From Bactericera cockerelli (lineage: Eukaryota; Arthropoda; Insecta; Hemiptera; Triozidae), in NCBI GenBank assembly GCA_024516035.1, contig CM044956.1:9800878-9864877 (forward strand): 64,000 bases of DNA, given 5' to 3'. Made by a program: the position numbers and the translations under genes. Of the stretch, positions 38,001 through 44,604 are shown piece by piece (position 1 is the first letter of the stretch; each line of letters starts with the position of its first letter). The notes beneath the pieces are model-generated. The model worked only from the letters and a program-made list of their open reading frames with translations. It made no database searches and was not told the DNA's origin.

Positions 38001-38844
38001 ACCAAATTTAAACTTTAACACGAAATTAATAGACAAAAGCGAGATCACAAATTCGGACAAGCAGATTAATGTGAAGATAAGCTAGAGGCTAGACTGTCCC
38101 TCAACTAAGGCAATAAGGCACTGTGATCTGTGATACGTTGAAACTCCGACTTGAGGGCGTGTCTGGCTTATCTTAACTTTAATCCTGTTTCATAATTTGG
38201 CCCATTAGTATGTGGTCACATCCCATCAAATGAGAGTATAACTTGTCATGTCCCGGCTGGGTTTTGAACCCGCGACCTCTGGATTTACGGACCGGGCATT
38301 ATTAAACATATTGGATCAAGTTTTATTTACATAGAGTATATACAATGCATAAAAAATGAAATTAATAGAACAAAACTTGATCAAGGGCGATGCTAATGCC
38401 AACGGCATTCTCTTCCGATGTTTTAATAATTATGTACCTTTTAGTATAATATTGTAATGCTTGATTGAGTGGTCACTTAAACACTATGTGTCATTCAATC
38501 TTGCAAGTAACACACTTCTCTTGGAAGCTCTTCAAAGCTTAGGAGAAGTACCTTTGTATAAATGTTTCTTTATAAAGAAAATAAATAAATAAACTATTAT
38601 TATAAATAAACTTTTAATAATAAATAAAAAAATCATTACCTGGCATCAGTCCCACTCGAGTTTTCACGTTGAAATCCTTGTGGAAGAGATCTCGCCACAG
38701 GAACTCGTCATAGGAGACGCGACACCAGAGCTTACAGACGCGGCCCGCGGTCAACAGATCCCTGGCGGAGAGGTACTGGAACATGTGGAGCAGGATAGTG
38801 TCCGTCACACTGCTCCAGGTCCCGCACTGCTCGCTACAGTCCAT
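4927..38844 (-). CDS. Fbxw5: FBXW5-like F-box/WD-repeat gene, six exons seen, C-terminus outside the window
   Basis: Exons at 38844-38640, 36933-36776, 25048-24871, 21224-20998, 6142-5964 and 5054-4927 join in matching phases (1, 0, 1, 0, 2, 1) into about 358 residues. All have GT donors and AG acceptors. The order is F-box, first WD40 repeats, the NKPYDVFGTWYSEEHLLSG block, then an acidic/Ser-Pro linker. This is the order in vertebrate FBXW5, an SCF/CRL4 substrate receptor that ubiquitinates targets such as SASS6, EPS8 and TSC2. The C-terminal WD40 exons must lie left of base 1. About 1.1 kb of coding sequence is spread over 34 kb because the introns hold a 13 kb satellite and several minisatellites. 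The family identification rests on residue blocks recalled from the family; a protein search would settle it. Confidence 0.9.
5288..5362. repeat. Perfect 22-bp inverted repeat (hairpin, 31-base loop)
   Basis: Bases 5288-5309 (CGTCTGAGCAATGTCTCAAG..) are the exact reverse complement of 5341-5362, around a 31-base AT-rich loop. It lies in FBXW5 intron 5. It could be the ends of a tiny MITE or a hairpin RNA. The stem is too short and too perfect to call a miRNA without expression data. Confidence 0.75.
5710..5870 (-). mobile_element. SINE-A (tRNA-derived), 3'-truncated copy
   Basis: On the minus strand it begins GCCTCCGTGGCGTAACGGTT (A-box region) and carries a B-box-like GATCGAACTC-type segment. 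It then runs into the family body, which includes a CCTACCCAGGATGGGTGAGG-like stretch, before breaking off. It matches the fuller copies at 37079 and 44242. Confidence 0.8.
5964..6142 (-). CDS. Fbxw5: FBXW5 exon 5
   Basis: The acceptor is GCGCCTCAG at 6143 and the donor is CCAG/GTGAGG at 5963. It starts in phase 0 with VMVATCVAPDPC. It follows STIRS of exon 4, so the junction STIRS-VMVA mirrors the STVRT-VMVAD block of vertebrate FBXW5. The remainder is Ser/Pro-rich (PTSSVSPVKSTRHPP and on), which is typical of the poorly conserved linker between the two halves of the propeller. It ends in phase 2, matching exon 6. Its GC content is far above the surrounding intron. Confidence 0.8.
6143..6724. 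other. AT-rich start of FBXW5 intron 4
   Basis: Low-complexity AT-rich DNA with TTTATTTA and TACTACTAC runs and a degraded SINE-B fragment at about 6325-6400. No gene is seen. Confidence 0.5.
6725..19975. repeat. 42-bp satellite array, about 13.25 kb (roughly 315 units), in FBXW5 intron 4
   Basis: The unit is 42 bp and reads GTGGTCAGACACTCTATTAA followed by ACACCTACACTATGATTATT and GT. Main variants are CACCT/CACTT, TTAAACAC/TTAGACAC/TTCAACAC, and units lengthened by 9 bp (AGTACTTAC). Because 42 is a multiple of three, two plus-strand frames stay open for hundreds of codons and read MIIVWSDTLLNTYT or HYDYCVVRHSIKHL over and over. These are not proteins. Units are nearly perfect at 13.4-16.5 and 18.2-19.97 kb, but full of one-base and short indels at 7.1-12.5 and 16.5-18.2 kb. 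The array lies between FBXW5 exons 5 and 4. Confidence 0.97.
13358..13975. repeat. Duplicated variant junction inside the satellite
   Basis: A distinctive interruption (CTGGTGTAAGTGCATGCATT followed by CCTTGATTATTGTGTGATCA) occurs at 13368 and again at 13932. The units between the two occurrences show that a block of about 564 bp was duplicated as a whole. Confidence 0.85.
20030..20317 (-). mobile_element. SINE-A (tRNA-derived) copy
   Basis: The minus-strand head GCCTCCGTGGCGTATTGGTT is followed by a B box, the body GCTGGGTGAGGTTGATGTGG, and a tail variant ATATGGACGCCCA that is also found near 40095. Confidence 0.8.
20320..20440. repeat. Unclassified dispersed repeat (CAGTATAAACAGAAAAGTGA family)
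   Basis: The segment CAGTATAAACAGAAAAGTGA plus flanks (AGATGTACATGAA, CAGCTGTTTCGAGCTTATTT) recurs at 20938-20986 and, in reverse, at 62870-62975 and 62995-63100. The copies share one end (ACTAACCTCTCTATTT). I could not assign a class. Confidence 0.65.
20998..21224 (-). CDS. Fbxw5: FBXW5 exon 4
   Basis: The acceptor TTTCCCAG lies at 21225 and the donor AGC/GTAAGTGT at 20997. The two first bases complete the Asp codon left by exon 3. The exon reads GFSLQCRVMNKPYDVFGTWY, SEEHLLSGDLNLLAPMV, SSSSLWLNKAYQDISSEHTP and VQLFRFYNVNVSTIRS. This follows the vertebrate FBXW5 block (RNKPYDVFG..SGNLH..LWLNNAFQ..VKRLFKIQNLNASTVRT) almost residue by residue and is the strongest evidence for the gene identity. 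Three partial copies of its 5' part lie upstream in intron 3. Confidence 0.93.
21642..21776 (-). pseudogene. Partial copy 1 of FBXW5 exon 4 (5' part with acceptor)
   Basis: It repeats the first ~135 bases of exon 4 (GFSLQCRVMNKPYDVFG..VSSSSLW), including the upstream TTTCCCAG acceptor at 21777. After SSSLW it runs into the intron repeat. Sequence identity to the real exon is essentially complete. It lies in the intron immediately upstream of the true exon. Confidence 0.9.
22282..22415 (-). pseudogene. Partial copy 2 of FBXW5 exon 4
   Basis: Same 5' part of exon 4 with acceptor at about 22416, and a few substitutions (CTGAAGGAGCTCACC, GGCCAGGAGG in the plus sense). It is flanked by the same TTCAAGGTC intron repeats. 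Confidence 0.88.
22994..23092 (-). pseudogene. Partial copy 3 of FBXW5 exon 4
   Basis: A shorter copy of about 99 bases (GFSLQCRVMNKPYDVFGTWY..) with the acceptor at about 23093. It breaks off at AACAGGTTGAGGTCCCC (plus sense) next to ATTATTATT. Confidence 0.87.
23121..23552 (-). mobile_element. Internally deleted mariner-like transposon fragment
   Basis: On the minus strand a terminal-repeat-like end (TACAGGGTGCTCCAGAATAA, 23552) is followed by an ATG at 23437 and MESSTHAHRAFVVETFLK, the N-terminus of a Mos/mariner-type transposase. A one-base shift within an A-run then leads straight into the transposase C-terminus (DLDWAANSPDLSACDYFLWG, YLKSNVY, KPRTVDDLKRLIVQEI), which contains the last part of the DDE catalytic domain, ending at the stop at 23121. 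The middle of the enzyme, including most catalytic residues, is deleted. No matching right terminal repeat is visible. It is a dead element inserted in the TTCAAGGTC repeats of intron 3. Confidence 0.85.
24061..24520. mobile_element. Cluster of SINE-B and SINE-E fragments
   Basis: 24070-24185 is a reversed piece of SINE-B (TGTGTCACTTCTCGCCCACC, ACAGACCACAAGCTTCTACA). 24300-24395 holds a plus-strand SINE-E piece (GGTCAGTGGTTCAAGTCCCA, B box) and 24395-24520 a minus-strand SINE-E (CCTTATCGAT..B box reversed). Two SINE-E pieces thus lie head-to-head and could fold together. Confidence 0.7.
24520..24745. mobile_element. Palindromic MITE with long terminal inverted repeats
   Basis: The left arm (ATTAAACATATTAGATCAAG, TTTTATTTACATAGAATA) mirrors the right arm (TATTCTATGTAATTTGTAAA, CTTGATTCAACATGTTTAAT). 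The centre (GAGAATGCCGTTGGCATTAA) is itself a hairpin. Half copies occur at 38288-38425 and 5110-5215, and a centre piece at 24748-24790. Confidence 0.8.
24871..25048 (-). CDS. Fbxw5: FBXW5 exon 3 (WD40)
   Basis: The acceptor TCCCTCAG lies at 25049 and the donor CTAG/GTATGA at 24870. The exon is 178 bases and reads VWSSSYPAKVKYSHDMKSFS, then WKYTQYSQFNETDTLLLVSG, VYFGTPQSTSGEIAVFSML. It corresponds to the vertebrate FBXW5 block IWSNDL..NWSYTQFSQFN..LLLASGVFLGPHNSSSGEIAV. It starts in phase 0 after exon 2 and leaves one base completing Asp with exon 4. Many copies of its 5' two-thirds lie directly upstream in intron 2. Confidence 0.93.
25049..27900 (-). repeat. Compound array: GAATA pentanucleotide plus about 14 copies of the FBXW5 exon 3 edge
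   Basis: Stretches of (GAATA)n alternate with a ~112-base block. The block holds the exon 3 acceptor and the first ~104-112 exon bases (plus sense GTCTCATTGAACTGAGAGTA ... CTGCTCCACACCTGAGGGAG), encoding VWSSSYPAKV..SQFNET. Periods vary from about 145 to 230 bases with the GAATA length. Copies from 25190 to 26650 are nearly identical. Those from 26680 to 27700 accumulate indels and fade out into GAATA-only DNA by 27900. Minus-strand open frames through the array (LFYSILFYS) are artefacts of the pentamer. Confidence 0.95.
27901..29324. other. FBXW5 intron 2 segment with MITE, SINE-A and SINE-E fragments
   Basis: 27985-28155 holds an element also found reversed at 47965-48135 (GAAGAGATTG..CACAGGCAATAACC..). 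28180-28400 is a degraded minus-strand SINE-A. 29115-29150 resembles one end of a hAT element (CAGGGTTATCCAAACTGCGG). 29175-29323 is a minus-strand SINE-E with a tRNA-like head. 28400-29110 has no recognisable gene. Confidence 0.55.
29175..29323 (-). mobile_element. SINE-E (tRNA-derived)
   Basis: The minus strand begins GACCTCAGTAGCTTGATCGA (A box) and continues TAAGGCGGCGGACTTGTAAC, then GGTGGTTCAAGTCCCGG (B box). Its body (TTTAGTAGAGCGAGTTTGAG, GTGATATCACGAAAGTGATC) ends in a run written AAAAAAAAAAAA on the plus strand. The same body is at 40676-40826. Confidence 0.8.
29325..31340. repeat. 2.0-kb tandem duplication, unit 1 (unique 1.1 kb + 73-bp minisatellite)
   Basis: About 1.1 kb starting GAGACAACATTATTACATAT is followed by a 73-bp minisatellite (30428-31315, about 12 units). 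The same unique sequence and the same first 12 minisatellite units, in the same order of variants, restart at 31341. The only differences noticed are one or two bases in A/T runs. No coding sequence is seen. Confidence 0.95.
30428..31315. repeat. 73-bp minisatellite, first array
   Basis: The unit reads CCACTCTTCAACAGGAAGAG, TAAGGAGGGAGCACTAGAGA, GCAAGTCCTGGAGTTCTAGA, TTCTTCCCATCCT. Variants (GTTCTAG/GATCTAG, TTCAACAG/TTTAACAG) make a readable unit order. The CTCTTCAACAGGAAGAG core is a short hairpin. Confidence 0.96.
31341..33290. repeat. 2.0-kb tandem duplication, unit 2
   Basis: Second copy of the unit at 29325, offset 2013-2016 bases, ending inside the longer second 73-bp array. A partial extra join (GACAACATTATTACATATTTT at 31316-31338) marks the breakpoint. 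Confidence 0.95.
32441..33705. repeat. 73-bp minisatellite, second array
   Basis: About 17 units. The first 12 follow the variant order of the first array and the rest are extra. It ends at AAGAATCACTAGGTATATG, followed by a degraded half unit (CCTTCAACAGGAAGAGTGGG). Confidence 0.95.
33706..34600. repeat. T-rich ~200-bp direct repeats
   Basis: A segment containing TTTGCCATTTTGAAGAATGA and GGAGTTGGAATAATAAATAA occurs at about 33955 and 34157. Flanking TTTGCTATGAATTTTGATAT segments occur at about 33860, 34063 and 34264, giving a period near 200 bases with two full copies and one partial. Non-coding. Confidence 0.75.
34600..35960. repeat. 25-bp minisatellite with 75-bp higher-order unit
   Basis: Three related 25-mers alternate: GAATTTTGATAATCGGTAGC.., GAATTTTGAGAACCAGTAGC.. 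and GAATTTTGAGAAGCAGCAGC... Together they form a 75-bp unit repeated about 12-15 times, with some shortened cycles. Since 25 x 3 is divisible by three, minus-strand frames stay open (LLATDYQNSTCCCFSKFY). These are not genes. The array lies in FBXW5 intron 2. Confidence 0.94.
35961..36775. other. FBXW5 intron 2 end with SINE-B fragment
   Basis: AT-rich. 36246-36490 is a SINE-B copy missing its tRNA head end (ACAGGAGCTACTGTAGACGC, CCTCCCCTCTGATGGGCGAG). 36500-36770 has repeated GTATTTTAATATTGTAAT pieces and an A-run next to the exon 2 donor. Confidence 0.6.
36776..36933 (-). CDS. Fbxw5: FBXW5 exon 2 (first WD40 repeat)
   Basis: The acceptor CCGCCCAG lies at 36934 and the donor CTG/GTGAGG at 36775. 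The exon reads KKSWYGEYKRLDYHTPIVET, EVLTQHSHQVLHVSFSHNGL, FFATCSKDGFIL. It parallels the vertebrate block SWYEEFQRLYDTVP..EVQTL..EHTDQVLHLSFSHSGYQFASCSKD, the first WD repeat. It enters in phase 1 (Gly codon shared with exon 1) and ends in phase 0. Confidence 0.92.
36970..37606 (-). mobile_element. SINE-C interrupted by a SINE-A insertion
   Basis: SINE-C pieces (36970-37078 and 37452-37606) are on the minus strand. Its tRNA-like head lies at 37606-37520 (TGTCCCGTTAGCTCAGTGGT). The two parts are separated by SINE-A, and ATTATTCCAGCAGTAAGCCC is present on both sides. The upstream piece also has a triplicated GACTATTAAAGTCCCATT segment. Confidence 0.88.
37079..37451 (+). mobile_element. SINE-A full copy with 20-bp target-site duplication
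   Basis: The plus-strand head GCCTCCGTGGCGTAATGGTT is followed by a B box (GAGTTCAACTCC), the body CTACCCAGGCTGGGTGAGGT and the tail GGATAAAGGCAAGGGAG. The 20-bp ATTATTCCAGCAGTAAGCCC is repeated exactly at 37059-37078 and 37452-37471. The tail resembles RTE-type LINE 3' ends, suggesting mobilisation by such an element (inference). Confidence 0.92.
37663..37985 (-). mobile_element. SINE-B full copy with tRNA-Gly(GCC)-like head
   Basis: The minus strand 37985-37916 folds as a near-complete tRNA: acceptor GTGCGCG / TGCTCAC (one mismatch, one wobble), A box TTAGCTCAGTGG, anticodon loop TTGCCAT (GCC), B box GGTTCGATCCC. The SINE body follows (CTGATGGGCGAG reversed, GATGGGCAAACTACAACACA). This is a SINE promoter, not a standalone tRNA gene. 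It lies in FBXW5 intron 1. Confidence 0.85.
38040..38290. mobile_element. MITE (AAACAGGATTAAAGTTAA family) followed by SINE-C fragment
   Basis: 38060-38205 contains GACTGTCCCTCAACT ... CTTGAGGGCGTGTCTGGCTT ... TTAATCCTGTTTCATAATTT. The same family is at 61131-61272, and an end is at 5885-5935. 38205-38290 is a SINE-C fragment with a B box (GGGTTTTGAACCC). Confidence 0.65.
38288..38639. other. FBXW5 intron 1 start: half MITE and AT-rich DNA
   Basis: 38288-38425 is one half of the palindromic MITE seen at 24520. The remainder is AT-rich with ATAAATAAA runs. No gene is seen. Confidence 0.6.
38640..38844 (-). CDS. Fbxw5: FBXW5 exon 1 coding part (F-box)
   Basis: The ATG at 38844 opens MDCSEQCGTWSSVTDTILLH, then MFQYLSARDLLTAGRVCKLW, CRVSYDEFLWRDLFHKDF, VGLMP. 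The F-box (about residues 12-52) has the LxxxxxxLSARDLLxAxxVCKxW pattern that binds SKP1. The match to vertebrate FBXW5 (LSLGPADVLAAGLVCRQWQAVSRDEFLWREQF) is clear. The donor is CCAG/GTAATG at 38639. A likely acceptor (TTCTATTCCAG, 38859-38869) 14 bases upstream of the ATG implies an earlier 5' UTR exon. That acceptor and the surrounding bases are amplified in the adjacent 62-bp array. Confidence 0.92.
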
Positions 38845-38969
38845 GCTGGCCGCTGGGGACTGGAATAGAAATAAAAAGCATTATGCTTAAAGGGTTGTTA
38901 AAAAATGAATTATGTAAGATATTGTTGATGAAATATTGTGAATATTAAATAAATAATGAAAAAAAAAAA

Positions 38970-39720
38970 AAAAAATAGCATCTAGACAGGTACTGGAACA
39001 TGTAAAGCAGGATGGTGTCCGCTACAGTCCATGCTGGCCGCTGGGGACTGGAATAGAAATAAATGGAATAGCATCTAGATAGGTACTGGAACATGCTGGC
39101 CGCTGGGGACTGGAATAGAAATAAATGGAATAGCATCTAGATAGGTACTGGAACATGCTGGCCGCTGGGGACTGGAATAGAAATAAATGGAATAGCATCT
39201 AGATAGGTACTGGAATATGCTGGCCGCTGGGGACTGGAATAGAAATAAATGGAATAGCATCTAGATAGGTACTGGAACATGCTGGCCGCTGGGGACTGGA
39301 ATAGAAATAAATGGAATAGCATCTAGATAGGTACTGGAACATGCTGGCCGCTGGGGACTGGAATAGAAATAAATGGAATAGCATCTAGATAGGTACTGGA
39401 ATATGCTGGCCGCTGGGGACTGGAATAGAAATAAATGGAATAGCATCTAGATAGGTACTGGAACATGCTGGCCGCTGGGGACTGGAATAGAAATAAATGG
39501 AATAGCATCTAGATAGGTACTGGAATATGCTGGCCGCTGGGGACTGGAATAGAAATAAATGGAATAGCATCTAGATAGCTACTGGAACATGCTGGCCGCT
39601 GGGGACTGGAATAGAAATAAATGGAATAGCATATAGATAGCTACTGGAACATTTGTGGAACAGGATGGTGTCTGCTACAGTCCATGCTGGCCGCTGGGGT
39701 CTGAAATAGAATGGATTCCG
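38970..39720 (-). repeat. 62-bp minisatellite built from the FBXW5 exon 1 acceptor and start
   Basis: About ten tandem 62-bp units run from 39069 to 39640. On the minus strand each contains TTTCTATTCCAG (acceptor), TCCCCAGCGGCCAGCATG (5' UTR and start codon) and TTCCAGTACCT from inside exon 1. Longer, less deleted exon copies flank the array at both ends (38985-39055 and 39645-39705). They keep ATGGACTGTAGC and GGACACCATCCTGC, so the 62-bp unit looks like an internally deleted exon copy that was then amplified. Confidence 0.94.
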
Positions 39721-40270
39721 AGACCGTGAAGTAGGCATAAAAAAAAACACGTTATCTTTTCGCTGGCTGAAAGTAATAATAATAATAATAATATCGCCTT
39801 ATTTATACTGCCCGATTAGGACTATTACAGTCCCATTATTCCAGCAGTAAGCCCAAGACATATTATTATGTGGTAAAAATCCTAAATGGGAGGATAACTT
39901 GTCATGTCCCGGCTGGGTTTTGAACCCGCGACTTCTGGAAAATCTGGATTCAAAGAGTGCCGCCTTTACCACTGAGCTACCGGGACAGACTCGGAAACTA
40001 ACTTTACCATTACTTAACACTCTGCCGCGCTGTCTCTTTCTTTGTTCGTTCTTCACACCTTGGTCGAGGTGTTTGACAAGGTGTTGAGAGTATTATATGG
40101 ACGCCCAAAACCAATGTCTAGACGCTCCTTTCATTTCCATTGATTCTATTTGGATTTAAGCTATTCCATACGGTGGTTTCAGTTATTTACCCTCCCACCA
40201 CTGGGAATCATACGAGCTACACACACTAACATCACCCAGTCGGAGTTCTGATGATGATAATAATGTAATC
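39720..40270. mobile_element. SINE-C (39779-39988) and SINE-A fragment (about 40080-40255)
   Basis: SINE-C is on the minus strand. Its head TGTCCCGGTAGCTCAGTGGT ends at 39988, the tail CTGCCCGATTAGGACTATTA lies at 39805, and it borders an ATA microsatellite. The following piece (ATATGGACGCCCA, TTTCATTTCCATTGATTC) is the SINE-A tail variant seen at 20040. Confidence 0.75.
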
Positions 40271-43056
40271 ACCCATTTTTTAAAAAAAAAAATCCATAGT
40301 CTGATTTTAGTGATCGTCTGATTTTAGTGTCAAAACACGTTCAAGGGTCATCAAAGCGTAAATCCAAAGATTCAGTCACCTAAGTCCCAGTCCATGTGTC
40401 CGTAATCTCTGTCTATAAGCAAAATATCTCAAGAACGGTATAGGCTAATAAGCTAGAGGCTTTCAATTTGGCATGTAGACCTCAAGTAGGGAGAGGATGC
40501 GACACAAAACTTTTTGTTGAAATAGGTGCCACTAGTGGCGGCCTTTCAATCCCCCTTTGGCGGCATATGACGGTTCTAGCTAAACGGTAAGAGATATGAA
40601 AAAATTGAAGGGTGTTTGAATTTTTTTGAGGGGTCCCAATATACCGGACTAACATAAACCATATTAATCTCAATAGCATCGACCTCAGTAGCTTGATCGA
40701 TAAGGCGGCGGACTCTTAACCGGAGGTCGGTGGTTCGAGTCCCAAGTTCAACAAAGATTTAGTAAAGCGAGTTTGAGTAATTGTGATATCACTTCTTGAT
40801 TAACACAAATCTGATAACTTTTGTAATCTCAATGGCCAGCAAAACGAGGATTCAAATTTGAGTGGTTACCCATCAAGCCAATCTCGATGGACGTCGCTAA
40901 ACATTAGCTGATGATAACTGGTAACATGCCATTAATGGGATACTGGATCTGATAAAGATCATTGTGGGAGGGATGTTACTAACCTGTTGACCTGCTTTAC
41001 GAGAAGGGATTAAAAACTTTTTACTATTGGTCATTATATTTATTCACACTGTTTTGATGTTTTTAGACAAAGCAAAAAATGATGTCACTTCTTTTTCTTT
41101 TTTAATTAATTAATAAAATGAAATATTTCGTGTATTCAATTTGTTTATCAAATCAAAGGAATTAAAGTATGTAGTGAATGAAGAAAACATTTTTCTCAAT
41201 TTTATTTTATTTTTTATATTCACTTGACATACATTTATAAGTTTGAGAAAGCATTTTAATGTTCACTTTATTAAAATGAAAAACTTGAGAAAAATGCATC
41301 TTCAGCTTATTTCAGTCCATATGTAAATTAGCTGCACTTATTATTAACAAAGATGATTTGAAATAGAATATTGATGCACTTGGTCACCAAACCCCTAAAA
41401 TGGCCAAGAAAATTCAAATCTATAGATTTCCAAATTAGAATGATACGGAGCCAACTCTGAACTCCTAATGGTGAACATCAAAAATAAACATTTCCTCTGC
41501 AAACAAATTAAATACTGTGTATGTGAAATTAAGACTTTTAGATGCAATTAAGTATGTAAATAGGTAAAAGATGTCAAGAGAATTTAATGTTCTAATTGAT
41601 GTATATTTAAAAATAATAAATAGTTGCTCCAAGGTAGGATAGGGTTGGGGAGGTACTTGTTCTTGCTTATGTTGGCATCAGAGCCATCTTCAGTTTATGA
41701 GGAACATGAGGAGGCGATCTTTTTTCATTCAGTCTCTTTAAAACAGATTATACAAAGTCACATGGCCAATCAGGATTTGAAGGGGAGGGGGATATGTCTC
41801 TTGAACATTGGGCTCATCAAAACAAATTTTAAAGGAATATGATTTAGAAATCTAATCTTTATGCACTGTAACCAAACCCCTAAAATGACCAAGAAAAATC
41901 AAAGAAACCAGTTAGCCACAATAACTTTACCCAGCCTGGTTTGGGCCAGGAATAGCATGCATCACAAAGGTTCAAACATGAACCACCAATTCCTAACCTC
42001 CTTAACTGATTATTTTTGGAACCATATTTACAGGAAATTAATTGATTGGGTTCTAAAGCTGGCAGGATTAATTAATATATAGAATCTATCTAGAGATCAT
42101 AAATTTTCCTTGTGGTTGTATATCTATTTTTTTATAAAATAAAAATAATTCTGTTTAGTATCCTACATTTCTACAAGCAAATACATTGAAGAGGAATTTA
42201 AAATTATTTTGATTAATTAATCCTAAATGTTTGTGTAGTTTAAAGATCCTGTTATGATGTGCAATTATTGTGCATATAATTATATAAATGTAGTAAAAAA
42301 AGAGTGTTCAAATTCTGTGACCAATAGAGTTGCATCAATTAGAGTACTTGAATTACTCATGAGTCTCTAGTAATATTTTGAATATGTGAGTAGGTGTCTA
42401 TCTGAGGGCAAGGCTGTGTGCAAGGCCACATATTGCTCAGCACTTTGTTATTGCACTAAATTTACAATGAACTTAGTTTTACATACCTACTTGAATTTTT
42501 GAAAATAGCATGATCAATTAAATGGCTATCTTTCTGTAGGTACTTTATTAAAATTTCTCAGGCAGATTCAATATTTAGGGGAGGTCCATTTTCATCAAAA
42601 TTTTAATATCTTTCACCATTTGCACTTAGGACAACCCTTCCTTTAAGGTAGATTAAAATTTAATATAAGTACAAGGTTTCTACTTTCTAGTTGTTCAATT
42701 AGATTTTATGTGGTATTTTTGATACATGTACAAAAATGGCAAATTAATTATCATATTTGTGTCAATTTTCAACAAATAATGAGTATCACTGTCAAGACCT
42801 TTGTACTTATAGTTCTGAACTTGGTTATGGTTGTATGGGCCCTAGAATAAACAAGATATTAACTTGCGTATGGTCATATAGACTATAGAATAAACAAGAT
42901 ATTAATGGCAAGTCCCCAAGAGTGTTGAATGTGTTGATCAACATGTCAACATTGTCAACCACAATTTGTTGAGTTGAACTAAACCCTATTCAATCTGGTA
43001 AAGATCAAAGGAAGATTTGTTGTACAGCAACATACCCTATGCTATAATTTTAGTGC
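40270..43056. other. Intergenic DNA; SINE-E at 40676-40826, otherwise no gene seen
   Basis: 40270-40670 may be an unclassified dispersed repeat (CAAGAACGGTATAGGCTAAT). 40676-40826 is a plus-strand SINE-E with A and B boxes (AGCTTGATCGATAAGGCGGC, GGTGGTTCGAGTCCC). 40830-43056 is AT-rich with no homology I recognise. A doubled AGAATAAACAAGATATTAA lies at 42846/42890. Confidence 0.6.
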
Positions 43057-43483
43057 ACTTCCCACTGGTGTTATATATATATCTCCCTTGCCTTTATCCC
43101 ATATTAGCTTATGTTGCTTTTGGGGTCGGCGTTGTTCAACCTCATGGTTGAGGTTGGTAGAGTGGAGCACGTTTTTTTTATGGCTGGATGCCCTTCCTAA
43201 CGCCAACGATTCTACTTGATTTAACATCCTGGATTAGGACGGGGGTTTTACCCTCCATTCGCTGGGAATCGTACCAGCTACCCACATTAACCTCACCCAA
43301 TGGAAATGGCAGCCTCACCTCGGAAATGGCAGCCTCACGTGTTTGGATGGAACAGAATTTTCTTCGAAAAGTCTGCCCCAGCCGGGAGTTGAACTCGGGA
43401 ACTCTGGACTACGGGCAGTAGTCACAACCATTACGCCACGGAGGCTGCTTACGCCACGGAGGCTGCTACTTCCCACTGGTGTT
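43057..43483 (-). mobile_element. SINE-A with 16-bp target-site duplication
   Basis: ACTTCCCACTGGTGTT is repeated exactly at 43057-43072 and 43468-43483. Between them is a minus-strand SINE-A whose first 20 bases (GCAGCCTCCGTGGCGTAA) are doubled at the head. The host sequence is an older element containing GTGTTGAATGTGTTGATCAA segments (42915, 43480, 43880). Confidence 0.93.
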
Positions 43484-44241
43484 GAATGTGTTAATCAAAA
43501 TATTGATCAACAATTCTGCCTACAATGTGGGCATGTTTTATATTTAGGTGGTGCGTTGATTAATTATCAATATTGTTGAACACCAGTGGGGGCACACATT
43601 TAAAGAAACCCAATAAAATTTCTCAATAAAATCACCACTAGTACAACTGGGAAATATCCAGAATCTCCTCAGACAACAATTTTGTCTTGCTGTTGTAGCA
43701 GCAGCAGTTGGAATAATATCTTACTCACTCATTTAGAAATTATTGATAGTTATTTCAAAATGAAAATAAAATTAAACAATAAATTTGTGCATAGCAACAA
43801 ACATAGAAGGTACACACACCAAATTTGGAAAACTTTATGATTAATATTGTTGGTTTCTACATTGAAAACTTAGGTGGGGATCAACATTGTTGATCAATAT
43901 GTTGAACATCAGTGGGGATATGGCATATTGTTATAAGAATTTGATAAAAATAAAGGAACTTGTCATTGCTAAGACAATCACCCAAGGTATTCTGCATAGC
44001 TTAACCAAATGCAAAATCTCTCTTTACCTATAATAAAGTAATTTAATTGGTAAAATAATCAATTTTTCACAGGGCTGAGGGCAGAATTAATGAATGTTTT
44101 TGTAATACCTCTGTGGCACTAAGTCATGGTTTGCATACTGTGTAAGATAGGGAAAACCAACACTTAGCAGTGATTTGTGATGTAGAATTTGTCTATAAAT
44201 TGAATTTGTCTATTTTTTTGGCCCTGACTCATTTTCTTATA
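43484..44241. other. Intergenic AT-rich DNA with fragments of a GTTGATCAA element
   Basis: Pieces reading CAGTGGGG..GTTGAACATATTGATCAACA occur in both directions (43484-43600, 43875-43925). No gene is seen. Confidence 0.45.
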
Positions 44242-44604
44242 ACAGCCTCCGTGGCGTAACGGTTGTGACTACTGCCCGTAGTCCAGAGTTCCCGAGTTCA
44301 ACTCCCAGCTGGGGCAGACTTTTCGAAGAAAATTCTGTTCCATCCAAACACGTGAGGCTGGCATTTCCGGCCCTACCCAGGCTGGGTGAGGTTAATGTGG
44401 GTAGCTGGTACGATTCCCAGCGAATGGAGGGTACAACCCCCGTCCTAATCCAGGACGTTAAATCAAATAGAATCGTTGGCGTTAGGAAGGGCATTCAGCC
44501 GTAAAAAATGTGCCAAAACCAATCAACCTCAACCATGAGGTTGAACAACGTCGACCCTGCTTGAGCGGGATAAGACAGAATAAAAGAAGAATCATTTTCT
44601 TATA
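44229..44604 (+). mobile_element. SINE-A full copy with 13-bp target-site duplication
   Basis: TCATTTTCTTATA is repeated at 44229-44241 and 44592-44604. The element (44242-44591) has the head GCCTCCGTGGCGTAACGGTT, B box, body and the 3' end CTTGAGCGGGATAAGACAGA, then AATAAAAGAAGAA. Confidence 0.92.

Noticed and set aside
41624..42082. Two short plus-strand frames in the 41-42 kb intergenic region
   Set aside because: No recognisable domain, splice sites or codon bias; consistent with chance frames in AT-rich DNA.
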